Assembly (NCBI RefSeq): GCF_019578655.1
Contig: NC_063261.1
Coordinates: forward strand, 29,429,126-29,493,125
DNA: 64,000 nt
Direction: 5' to 3'
DNA from: Ricinus communis
Lineage: Eukaryota; Streptophyta; Magnoliopsida; Malpighiales; Euphorbiaceae
This document shows, one piece after another, positions 54,063-64,000 of this stretch (position 1 is its first letter; each line of letters starts with the position of its first letter). The translations under genes and the position numbers were made by a program. A model generated the notes under the pieces. That model worked only from the letters and a program-made list of their open reading frames with translations, did no database searches and had not been told where the DNA came from.

Positions 54063-55167
54063 TGATAAGCTATTTGTGTAGCTAAAATCTAAGGCAGTGA
54101 ACCTAGATGCACACTAGCACAAATGGTGAGTATCGTCGTATTCTCGGAAAAGGGTGATCCTAGACCTACTGCAGCGTCTTATGTTATCTAACCTTAACAA
54201 AATCGATGAAGTTATTATGCTATGATTAAATATGAACAAACGATTAACTAAGTCTCAAATAATCTGAAAGGATTTAGGAAAACAATCGAAGGAAAAAGCA
54301 AACCCTAGGGGACCTAAGCTAGTTGGATTTTAGTGAAGATAAAGATTATATTGATTACCAATTGCAATTACCCGTAGATGAATTCTTAACTGAATTTGGT
54401 CTCCCTCTCGAGATAATCGAATTCCTAAACTTAATAATCTAAAGTTGGAATCTCTTCCTAACGATCGATTATTCGATTAGCATTAAGCTTTAACCCGCCT
54501 TTATTAAGCTTTGTTAATTCTTAATCCGGCTAGTCAATTACCCTTATATCTAAGTGATCATTAACTAGTTTTTGCTATTCAAATTTCCAATTACTAAATG
54601 AATTTCTCAATTACATAAAACAATCTGAATACCACAGCTCATAACGTCTCATGAATAAAGTGATTTCTCATTAATGATGAAAGCAGAAGAGACAAGCATT
54701 GATAATCAAAATCTCATAAGCATTAAAATCAGTCCAACAACATAGGAACCCCAATGGGTTTGACAAATTTAGTTACTCATACTAATAAGCAACACAAAGT
54801 AAAGAATAGATTCAGAAAAGTAAATTGAAGGCATGTACACCCTTCTTCTTCAAGTTGGATGAAAAAGCCTAAATTCCCAATTCATAATGATAAACCCTAA
54901 TTTCCCTCTTGAATGCTCCCAAATCTTGTCTTGATCTTCAATTTGATGTTAAAACAATTGTAATCCTTCCTTCAATAGATGAAATGATCTTCTAAGGTCG
55001 AGTATTGAAGTTTGGAAGAAGATGGTTTAAACTTGTATATGTGAAATCAAGTTAGAAATTCAAACCTAATTCAACAATTATTTTTGCCTATATAATTCTT
55101 TCAGCACGGCCGTGGTCAAGCCCATGCTGATCAACACGAGCGGAGTCTAAGCCGTGCTGGACCTGTG
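54063..55167 (-). repeat. Truncated 3' LTR of element E
   Basis: Matches 60937 to about 62043 of the intact LTR with many substitutions. The remaining roughly 360 bases (the U3 start in element direction) and the polypurine tract are missing. Confidence 0.8.
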
Positions 55168-55690
55168 AAGATTTACATAAGCTCAGAAGAAGACCAACTT
55201 ACCAATGAAGATTTACATAAGCTCCACAAAGAAAAAAATGACTACTGCAAACAAAAGCTCCTATACACAGACACGTCAATGGCCAACAACACCTGCTACT
55301 GCGTCGTGCTGCTGGGTCTCGACCTCTGCTGCTGCGATAGACGCGTCAATGGCCAACGACACCAGCTCCTGCTACAAACGCATTATGGTTACTGCTGCTA
55401 CTAGGTCTCGACCTCTGCTGCTGCCACAGACGCGTCATGGTTTTGCTACTGCTGGGTCACCTGCTGCTGCTGTTGCTGGGTCTCTGATGCTACTGCTAGG
55501 TCGGTTCAACAATGGATGACGATTTCTAAGGAGGTAAGCTCTTATACCATATTAGCATTTGAAAGAAAGATTTGTATGAATTACAAAAGAAAAGCTAACC
55601 CTAAAATAAAGAGAAAAGGTTGTTATAATCTAACATACAAAGAAAAGGAAAAATTCTATACTACCTTTATGATAATTAGAGAATTATAAT
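55168..55690 (-). mobile_element. Copia fragment with LTR end, primer site and CAG-rich leader inside element E
   Basis: GCTCTTATACCA at 55538-55549 is the complement of a tRNA-Met primer site with one change. DNA to its right (55550-55690) should be the LTR end of a minus-strand Copia element. To its left is a GC-rich, CTG/CAG-rich stretch (55240-55520) with repeated phrases such as GGTCTCGACCTCTGCTGCTG and GTCAATGGCCAAC. An exact direct repeat GAAGATTTACATAAGCTC lies at 55167 and 55207. No domain is recognised. The fragment replaces part of the Athila 3' LTR. Confidence 0.5.
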
Positions 55691-55699
55691 GTTTAATAG

Positions 55700-56710
55700 T
55701 CATAAGCTTGCTGATGCCACTCTAACTCATCGAGCTGCCATTGTCTTTCTTTACCTGTAGAATCAACACTAAAATTGCATGATTTCAGAGCCTAAAGGGC
55801 CCTGTGTTCTAATTCAACAGGTAGATGGCACATCTTACCATAAACTAGCCTATACAGTGTAAAGCCAATAGAAGTCCTATAGGTTGTTCTAAAAGCCCAG
55901 AGTGCATCATCTAACTTATCAGCCAAATCCTTCCTACTAGTCCCCACAGTTCTCTCTAGAATACGTTTTAGACCCCTATTAGTTACCTCCACTTGCCCAC
56001 TAGTTTGTAGGTGATAGAGTGTAGAGAATCGATGTGTGACTCTATAGTGTTTAAGTACTTTCTAAAGTTGGGTGTTACAGAAATGAGTCCCCCCTATCAC
56101 TAATCAATGCTTTAGGTGTACCAAACCTAGTAAATAGTTTCTTAAGGAACCTAGCAACTACCCTGGTATCATTAGTGGGGGAGACTTGCACCTCTGGCTA
56201 CTTAGAAAAATACTCAACAGCTACAAGTATATACTTATTGCTATAAGAAGAAGGAAAGGTCCCATGAAGTCGATGCTCCAAACATTGAAAATCTCAATAA
56301 CTTGTATACTAGTCTGGGGCATCTCATCACGGGAAGAGATATTACCTGACCGCTAGCATGCATCGTAAACCTGAACAAAGGTTCTTGCATCCTGAAATAT
56401 TGTTGGCCAGTAGAGTCCCACATTCAACACCTTCCTAGTCGTATGACTGGTTACTTGATGGCCTCCAGTTGGTCCTTCATGGTAATGTTTAAGGATTTCT
56501 AGAGTTTCCTCCCTATATACGCGTCGCCGAATTACTTGATATGCACAAATATAAAACAAAAAGAGGTCTTCCCAAATGTAGTGTTTCAAGTCAGCAAAGA
56601 ATTTCTTCTTTTGCTGATATGTCATACCCTTTGGTAAGACTCTCGCAACCAAATAATTTGCATAATCCGAAAACCAAAGGGTATCAGTACATATACCTGC
56701 AATGAACACA
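55700..56710 (-). pseudogene. Integrase of element E, degenerate
   Basis: The minus strand shows the zinc-finger region (HYHEGPTGGHQ, then YDACQRSG), the core with [14 protein letters not shown], and LDDALWAFRTTYRTSIG near the end. Stops interrupt it at several points, so it cannot encode a full integrase. Confidence 0.8.
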
Positions 56711-58400
56711 AATGCTCATCAGGGAAGCTATCATCAATGGCCCTCTCATCAAGTGCCGCCAAGCTCAGGTTCTCCAACCTCGATAAATGATCCACTGCCA
56801 AGTTCTCAGTGTCCTTTTATCCTTGATTTCTATGTCAAACTTCTGCAAAAGTAGAATCCATCTAATCAGTCTTGGTTTAGCATCATTCTTCCCGAACAAG
56901 TACCTCAATGCCGAATGGTCCGTATAGACGATGGTCTTTAATAGCACAAGGTATGAACAAAACTTGTCGAACGCATAAACCACAGTTAACAGCTCATTCT
57001 CAGTGGTGGTATAGTGCTCTTGGGCATCAGTCAACGTCTTGCTAGCATAATAGATAGGCTGGAACTTCTTCTCGACCCGCTGTCAAAGAAAAACTCCAAC
57101 TGCATAGTCACTAGCATTGCACATAAGTTCAAAGGGCAACCCCCAATTAGGTGAAACCATGATAGGAGCTGTGGTTAGTAACTTTTTTAATAACTCAAAA
57201 ACTTGTAAGTAATCCGAATCAAACACCAAAGGTACATCCTTAATAAGAAATTGAGTAAAAGGCCTAGCTATTTTAGAAAAATCCTTAATGAATCTCCTAT
57301 AAAAGCCAGCATGCCCGAGAAAGCTCCTAACAGCCTTAACAGAACTAGGGGGTGGCAATTTCGATATAGTCTCTACCTTAGCTCTATCTACCTCCATCCC
57401 CGCATGTGAAATCTTGTACCCCAACACAATACCCTCTCTATCATAAAATGGCATTTTTCCCAATTTAAAACTAAATTTGCCTCCACACATCGTGCAAGCA
57501 TGCGCTCTAAATTAGACAAGCAATGTGAGAAAGAGTTACCAATCACTGAGAAGTCATCCATGAAAACCTCCATGGACTCCTTAATCATATCATGGAAGAT
57601 TGCCATCATACGTCTCTGAAAAGCAGCAGGTGCATTGCATAACCCAAATGGCATCCTCCGGTACGTGAACGTCCCTTAGGGGCAAGTAAATATTGTCTTC
57701 TGCTGGTCCTCAGGTGCGATTGGTATTTGGAAATAACCTGGAAAATAATCAAGAAAACAGTAAAACATATGGCTCGATAGACACTCAAGCATCTGATCAA
57801 TAAATGGAAGGGGAAAGTGGTCCTTTCGGGTTGCATCATTTAGCCTCCTATAATCGATGCAAACCTAAAAACCGGTTACTGTCCTTGTTGGTATCAATTC
57901 GTCCTTCTCATTCTTTATCACCGTCATCCCTCCTTTCTTTAGTACAACCTGCACAGGACTCACCCACGAGCTATCAAATAAGGGATAAATTAAACCTGAA
58001 TCAAGAAGTTTAATTACCTCTTTTTCACCACCTCCTTCATGTTCGGGTTAAGTCGCCTTTGTGGCTGTACCACTAGCCTGAAACTATCCTCCATCAGGAT
58101 CTTATGCGAGCAAAAACTGTGGTTGATTCCAGGGATGTCCGCAATCTTGTATGCGAAGGCTGTGGGGTACTTTCTAAGAGATGATAGCGTCATCTCCCTC
58201 TCCTCAGGAGTCAAGTTTGCTGCAATAATGACTGGCAACCTCTTTGCCTCACCCAAGTAGGCATAACTCAGGTGCTTGGGTAGCTCCTTCAATTCTAGGA
58301 CTTGGAGGGTCCTCAATTGAAGGTTTCACCTTCTGCACGTCTGACCTATCAAGAGAAACAAATGGATCAGTAGAACGGCTGGGCTCACTAGCCAGCAAAC
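56711..58400 (-). pseudogene. Reverse transcriptase and RNase H of element E, degenerate
   Basis: RT begins around INHSFCSHKILMED (58230). It includes MPFGLCNAPAAFQRRM (57654) and the catalytic segment VFMDDFSVIGNS, with MDD intact. RNase H follows with CNASDYAVGVFL (57120), [18 protein letters not shown] and IEIKDK. A frameshift near 57400-57490 and several stops break the frame. Confidence 0.85.
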
Positions 58401-58499
58401 AAGCGAGTTGTTCCAACACTTGCTCGTTGGACAACTCCCTCTCATCTCCCTGCAATGTAACCTGCAAAAGGTCATCAATCAAAATTTCCTGCATATGAG

Positions 58500-58990
58500 A
58501 CTCAACAACATCATCTAAGACATCTACAGAAAAAAATAATATCATCATGGTCTAGGGAATGTCTCATGGAAGTCGCTAAGTCAAAGGTGATAATCTCGTC
58601 ATCTACCTTAAGTTGGAGCTTCCTATTAAAAACATCTATAACGGCCCTAGATGTAGCAAGGAAAGGCCTACTTAAGATTAGTGGCACAACACTCTCACCC
58701 TCCATATCCATTACAATGAAATCTACAGGAAATATAAACTTGTCTACCTTAATAAGTACATTCTCAACTATACCCCTAGGAATCTTAATAGTCCTATCAG
58801 CTAACTGAATGCTCATCCTAGTGGGTTTTGGCTCACTCAAACCAAGTTTATCAAACAAGCTAGTGGGCATCAAATTAATACTAGCTCCTAAGTCAGCTAA
58901 TGCACCACTAATAGGTAATTCACCAATGACACAGGGTACAGTGACACTCCCTGGATCACGCCTTTTAATAAACAGCTTGTTTTACAGAAT
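58500..58990 (-). pseudogene. Retropepsin-like protease region of element E
   Basis: The minus strand reads MMPTSLFDKLGLSEP and then VPLILSRPFLATSRAVIDV. The latter matches the second half of the gypsy aspartic protease. The catalytic DxGA motif expected upstream is degraded: CALADLGASINL can be read in part, with ASINLMPTSLF around the start. Confidence 0.65.
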
Positions 58991-59459
58991 GGCGGAGCAC
59001 CCCTTGTTCAGGGTCGCCAATCCCAAATCCTCCAGTCTCCTCTTATTGCTCAATATCTCCTTCAGAAATTTTGCATACTTCGGCATCTGCGAAATAGCCT
59101 AACAAAAGGAAGGTTAATGCACAGTTGTTTAAAAAGGTCTAGAAACTTACCAAACTGCTGGTCAACATTTTCCTTCCTCAGTCGAGCAGGATATGGGATA
59201 GGTGGCTGGTACTCCTTCATTGGATTCTTCTTCTTATCCTCAGCTCTCATAGGCTCTATCTCCTCAGGTTCTAGTTCCTTTTTGGCAGGCTCATCCTGCA
59301 CAACAACATTATCATCATTAGTTACAAGTAAGGAACTAGATAACTGCTTACCTGACTACAAGGTGATAGCCTTGTAGTGCTCCCTCGAGTTAGACTCTAT
59401 AGTGCTAGGGAGTGTCCCTGGTTGTCTCTCAATCAACATCTTAAAAAATTTGGCCTATC

Positions 59460-60769
59460 TAGTTCTCCAAATTCTGAATGGAGGGCTGTTGATTCCTAAG
59501 TGCACCATTCATCTGCTGAAATCTGTTATCGGTAGATGACACAAATTTCATCACCAACTCCTCGAGATTAGGCTTCTTCTCATAAGGTGGAGGTAGTTGG
59601 GGTGGACCAGCTTGTGGCTGTAGTTGTTGCTGATGCAACCTCTGAAAACCGGGTGGTCCCTGGCTGCTGTTATTCCTCCAACTGAAGTTGGGATGATTTC
59701 GCCAACCGGGGTTGTATGTATTGCTGTACAGGTTGTTCTGCTGTCTAGGAGCATTACCCATATAGTTTACCTATTCAAGGTTAGCAGAAATAATAGAGGA
59801 TGAAGAATTAGAAGGTGAAGCAAACATACTCCCGCATTACAGTTTGCGCCGTGCATGACCAACATCGTGGTCTAATTTCTTGTTCAGAAGCTCCATTTGA
59901 GCTGCCAATGCTGCTGTGTAGTCTAGCTGGTTGACCACTCCCTACTTGACTGACCGACTCCTAGAGGATTGCTACTGGTAGTTGTTCATGGCCATCTCCT
60001 CTATCAGATTTTGCGCTTGCTCCGACATTTTACTGTTCAGGGCCCCACTTGATGCCGCATCTACCATCTGCCTAGTAGCAAGGTTCAAACCATTGTAGAA
60101 GGTTTGAACCTGCATCCATACTGGTAGTACGTGGTGCGAGCAACATTGGAGTGAGTCTTTGTACCTCTCCAAGCATCATACATGCACTCATCATCGAACT
60201 GCAGAAAAGAAGATATATCATTTCTCAATCTAGCAGTTTTAGTAGAAGGAAAGTACTTATATAAAAACTTCTCAGCCAACAATCTCCATGTCGTAATAGT
60301 GTTGGTTGGGAGTAACTGCAATCATCTTTTCGCTCGGTCCCTTAAGAAAAAAGGAAACAGCCTCAACCGAATGGCATCATCAGTTGTTCCATTTATCTTG
60401 AAGGTGTCGCAGATCTCCAAGAAGTTGCTAATGTGAGTGTTTGGGTCCTCGCTCGGTAGTCCCCCAAATTGTACACTATTTTGGACCACTTGTATAATGT
60501 TTGGCTTTTTATTTCGAAGTTATTGGCTGCCACAGGTGGTCGCAATATACTCATCTGTGTCCCCTCAAGAGAAGGTCTAGCAAACTCGTACATTGTCCTA
60601 TTTTCATCCGCAGCCTGGTTGTTGTCTCCCATCCCTGCTGGTCTATTCACAGAGGCTTCAATCTCTATCCGTGCCTCCTCTTCTTCTTGCTTACGCTTCC
60701 TTAAAAGATGGAGGGATCACTCTGGTTCAGTAAGAGGGTCTACAGGAGTAGGATTAGAGCTCCTAGTCA
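59460..60769 (-). pseudogene. Gag of element E, degenerate
   Basis: Starts at an ATG (60769) reading MTRSSNPTPVD, with a TGA after 17 codons. Later pieces are typical of Athila gag: [13 protein letters not shown] (about 60510), TNTITTWRLLAEKFLYKYFP (60300) and VQTFYNGLNLATRQMVDAAS (60100). A Gln/Pro-rich tail with LHQQQLQPQAGPPQLPPP (59620) follows. Confidence 0.75.
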
Positions 60770-60912
60770 TAAACTACCTGAAATTAAAAGGCAGTAACCA
60801 AAGAACACAAGAATCAATAAAATAATAAAGAATAAAAAGAAATGAAAAGATAAAAAATAAAAATGGCTAGATTAACACAAACACAAATTCACTCTAGTTC
60901 ACACAAAAAGTT

Positions 60913-60930
60913 TCCCCGGCAACGACGCTA
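60913..60930 (-). other. Primer-binding site of element E
   Basis: On the minus strand TAGCGTCGTTGCCGGGGA follows the LTR end after a few bases. It differs at few positions from the Athila tRNA-Asp site. Confidence 0.75.
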
Positions 60931-60936
60931 ACAACT

Positions 60937-62406
60937 TGATAGGCTATTTATGTAGCTACAATCTAAGGCAATGAACCTATCGATGCAGCACTGATGGCGA
61001 GTATCAAGGTCGTGCTCTCGGGAAAGGGTGATCCTAGAACTACTGCAGCATCTTATGAAATCCAACCTTAACAAAATCGATGAAGTTACTATTCTATGAT
61101 TAAATGCAAGCTAAGCGGTTAGCTAAATGTCAAACAGTCTGAAAGGATTTTGTGAAACAATCAAGGGAAAAAGCAAACCCAAGAGGACCTAAGCGAGTTG
61201 GATTTTAATGAAGGTAGAGATTACATTGATTACCAATTATGATTTACCCACGAGCAGATTCTAAATTGAATTCGATTTCTCTCTCGCGAAAATCGAATCC
61301 CTAAACCTAAGAACCTAAACGATAGAATCTCTTTGTAACGATTGATTTTAGGTTAGCCTTAAGATTAAATCCACTACTATTAAGAGTTGTTAATTCTTAA
61401 TCCAGCTAGTCAATTACCCTTATCTCTAAGTGATCATTAACCAGTTCTTACTATTTAAATTTCCAATTACTAAATAAACTTCTCAATTACATAAAGCAAT
61501 CTAAACATTACAACTCACAACGTCTTATGAATAATGTGATTTCTCATTAATAATGAAAGCAAGAAGAAAATGAGCATTGATAATCAAAGTCTCATAAACA
61601 TTAAATGCAATCCAACAACATAGGAACCCCAATGGGTTCAACAATTCTAGCTACTCATGCTAATAAGTAACACAAAGTAAAGAACAAAAATAGAAAAGGA
61701 AATTGAAAACATGTACACCCTTCTTCTTCAAGTCAGATGAACAGCCCTAAATCCCAAAATCTGAATGATGAACCCTAAGTTGCCTATTGAATGCCTCCAA
61801 ATCCACTCTTGATCTTCAATGTGATGTTTAAACTAATGTAATCCGTCCCTCAATAGGCAAAATAGTCTCCCAAAGTCGAATATCAAAGTCTGGAAAGGGG
61901 TGGCTCGTGCATGTATGTTAAAAATCAAGTCGAAAAATTGAACCCTAGCCAAATAATTCGATTTTGCCTATATAATTATCCCAGCACGGCCGTGGTCAAG
62001 CCCGTGCTAATCAAATGGGCGGAGTCCAGGCCGTGCTGGACCTCTGAATCCCATAAATTAGGTCTTCTTCCTGGCCATGCCCTCGCCGGTGCTGAGCCAC
62101 CACAGGCCGTGGTGGCCTCGGAAACCATGCTAGAATGACACTCTTGAGGGTCAAATGTTGATGTTTCAGCCCGGCCAGAGTCCAAGCCGTGCTCAACCTT
62201 AAAATGGTAGCCCTTGCTCAATTTTTATGGATTCTGGTCTGTATTTGCACGTATTTCCCACGACTACTGAAAATGTCCATTGATCATCACCTAAAACATG
62301 AAAGGAACCAAAACACAGGTGATTCTGGCATAAAACAAGATAACTATGCACAAAAATGGAAGTAATTGGGCATATAAACATGTATAAAACAATGCATATC
62401 ACATCA
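60937..62406 (-). repeat. 5' LTR of element E (1470 bp)
   Basis: In element direction it starts TGATGTGATATG and ends GCCTATCA. Near 61980-62200 it holds a GC-rich island with repeated GGCCGTG and GCCGTGCT phrases inside an otherwise AT-rich LTR. Confidence 0.8.
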
Positions 62407-64000
62407 GTATAATTAGCCCCTTGACTCCAAGTATCTTTCACAAATTGATTAAAATGGCCGATTTTGACGCCCTTGATAAGCATTATCCATCATAATATGA
62501 ATAGGCCTATGATCAGAGAAAAGATGAGGAAGATGAGCCACATTAACATTAGCGTACAGGGCAAAAAAGTACCATTACAAATAGCTCGATCTAATTTCTC
62601 CTTAATTCTCCCTCTAGACCAAGTAAATTTAGCCCCTTGAAAAGCCAAATCTTTTAAATTTTAAGAGTCAACCTAATGCTTGAATATGTTTCAAACTTCA
62701 ATCTATTACAGGAACCACCACTCTTCTCATTAGCATTCAAGATAACATTAAAATCTCCATAACTAATCTAAGGTTCATTATATGTTGGTGATTTATTTTA
62801 GCTCCACCCATAAGCACTTTCTATTGCTATAAACTGGACTACCATAGACAACATTTATCAAGAACTCTCACTAACTACTAGTGGCGACCCACATAAGAAT
62901 AAATTTTCTATGATTTTAAAGCACTATAATTGAGATATGATCCCTCTATAACACCCAAATTCCTCCAAAAAAACCAACTGCCTCAACTCTAGGGGAATGA
63001 TCAAACCCACTTTTTCTAACAAATTTGTCAAACTTCAAACGGCTTATGTGAGGTTCAAGAAGCACCACCATATCCACTTTAGTATTACTAACTAAAGTTC
63101 TAAAATATCTTACAAACCCTTTTTTTGCAGCCCCTTGGCAATTCCAACTAACAAGAGAAAAATCCATAAAGAAAGATAAAGAAATAATAAAATAATAAAA
63201 GACTATCAAGGACATCATACATCCAAAATGGGGTTTTGGAACTCCCCCTTCATATCATCATCAAAAATTTCAATATAATCCTCAGAATCGTTATTATCTC
63301 TAGAATCTAAGGATCCTTCTTCTTCAAGTCCATCCATAAAATCATTCACACCTTAGGGATCCTTATCAAGAGGTTTGAACTTTATAACATCCTTTCTCCC
63401 ATTTAAATTAAAAGCTAGTGAGTAAGCACCCACTTGTTAAACAACCACAACCGAGTGGTTCAAGGAATTAAGGGAGGTACTGATTGGAATAAGACTAAGA
63501 TTTTTCGAGAGGAAACCATTCTTATTTCTAACATTTGAATTTGCATGGGAATGCATGGTGGGCTTTAAATAATGCATCTAGCATTTTTATGAGAGAATTG
63601 GGCTAAGTTAACTTAGTGTTGGGTGGCATGATTAGACTTAGGAAATGACTGATGGGTCTAGGCTTCCATAGAGGGGTTAGAAGTGAAGGGCTTTGATTGG
63701 GTCAATTTTGACTTTGGTTTTCTACTGTTTTGGTAAGTAACATCACTATTACTAGGCTTGTTTAAGGCAAGATTTTCATTTCCATTATTAATAAGATTTT
63801 CAAGACTGTTAAGTACATCAGATCTCGAACTAGAATCTTCTCCCTGCTTGTTTCTGGTGTTGACTTCCCCACTTCGAGCAACTTTCCGAATTTTAGCTCC
63901 TTCCTTAAAATTATTTGGCTTTTCTTTTCGAGTAACTACCATCTGTGGCCCAAACTTAGGACTGGCATCTTAGCCGCCATCAACCGCCTCAGCCGCTATT
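62407..64000 (-). mobile_element. LINE (L1-type) fragment: ORF1 end and endonuclease, degenerate
   Basis: The minus strand carries the C-terminal part of ORF1 (63942-63658) with FGPQMVVTRK, a phrase typical of plant L1-type ORF1. After a gap of about 440 bases comes the start of the ORF2 endonuclease (63170-62946): SLVSWNCQGAA, LLEPHIS and GFFGGIWVL. The endonuclease motif SDHRPI lies at 62517-62500, followed in a shifted frame by FNQFVKDTWSQG. Stops and shifts are frequent. The element is cut at 62406 by the Athila LTR and its reverse transcriptase is not found to the left. The 5' end lies beyond the window. Confidence 0.75.

Larger units (their letters stand above)
54063..62406 (-). mobile_element. 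Athila-like Ty3/gypsy LTR retrotransposon E, degenerate
   Basis: The 5' LTR is 60937-62406 on the minus strand and the partial 3' LTR is 54063 to about 55167. Next to the 5' LTR end is GCGTCGTTGCCGGGGA (60913-60930 on minus), a variant of the tRNA-Asp primer site used by Athila elements. Gag, protease, RT, RNase H and integrase follow in gypsy order (integrase last), with many stops and frameshifts. The left flank is atatc and the right flank gtata, so no target duplication is visible. The integrase-to-3' LTR junction holds foreign Copia DNA (55168-55690). The right edge abuts a LINE. Confidence 0.85.

Noticed and set aside
55165..55519. Two overlapping plus-strand ORFs with Cys/Ala-rich translation
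   Set aside because: They arise from the CTG-rich repeat fragment inside element E; reading direction of that fragment is minus and no domain is seen.
57804..60825. Many plus-strand ORFs of 70-118 codons
   Set aside because: Antisense shadows of the minus-strand gag-pol of element E.

Overview
The window is nuclear DNA of a flowering plant, most likely a eudicot. It is very AT-rich, its genes have many short exons with GT..AG introns, and it is full of LTR retrotransposons. It also carries decayed pieces of plastid DNA (rps16, trnS-GCU, trnG-UCC) and a gene for an organelle RNA-editing factor of the land-plant type. The species cannot be fixed from the sequence.

Four genes look intact, each rebuilt exon by exon with every splice phase checked. 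Two are paralogous GDSL esterase/lipases, both on the minus strand: 531-5491 (4 exons, 369 aa) and 28294-31891 (5 exons, 350 aa). The third is a VPS4/SKD1-type AAA ATPase of the ESCRT pathway on the plus strand (37947-43764, 8 exons, 437 aa). The fourth is an ORRM1-like chloroplast RNA-editing factor on the minus strand (47173-50789, 9 exons, 401 aa), with a transit-peptide-like N-terminus, two RIP/MORF repeats and one RRM.

The two GDSL genes are about 23 kb apart, and the DNA between them is almost all retrotransposon. An old Copia element (A, 8865-24444) was split by a second Copia element (B, 9412-14197, target duplication aatag). It was split again by a non-autonomous LTR element with very long LTRs (C, 18124-24186, target duplication tccat). 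An internally deleted Copia element (D, 25448-28112, target duplication atatc) sits just downstream of the second GDSL gene. The genes therefore look like a tandem duplicate pair pushed apart by transposons. Related AT-rich Helitron-like repeats lie in introns of both copies.

Upstream of the second GDSL gene are a plastid rps16 insertion, a gypsy-type antisense ORF next to a lone LTR, and a transposon-poor stretch leading to the SKD1 gene. The right end (54063-64000) holds an Athila-like Ty3/gypsy element on the minus strand. Its 3' LTR is truncated and joined to a foreign Copia fragment, and the element abuts an older LINE that runs off the window.

No tRNA, rRNA or CRISPR array that looks functional was found. 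No coding system of clearly unknown type was recognised. The most unusual signals are the plastid fragments from one plastome neighbourhood, the layered transposon tower, and the exact exon-pair duplication inside the ORRM1-like gene.
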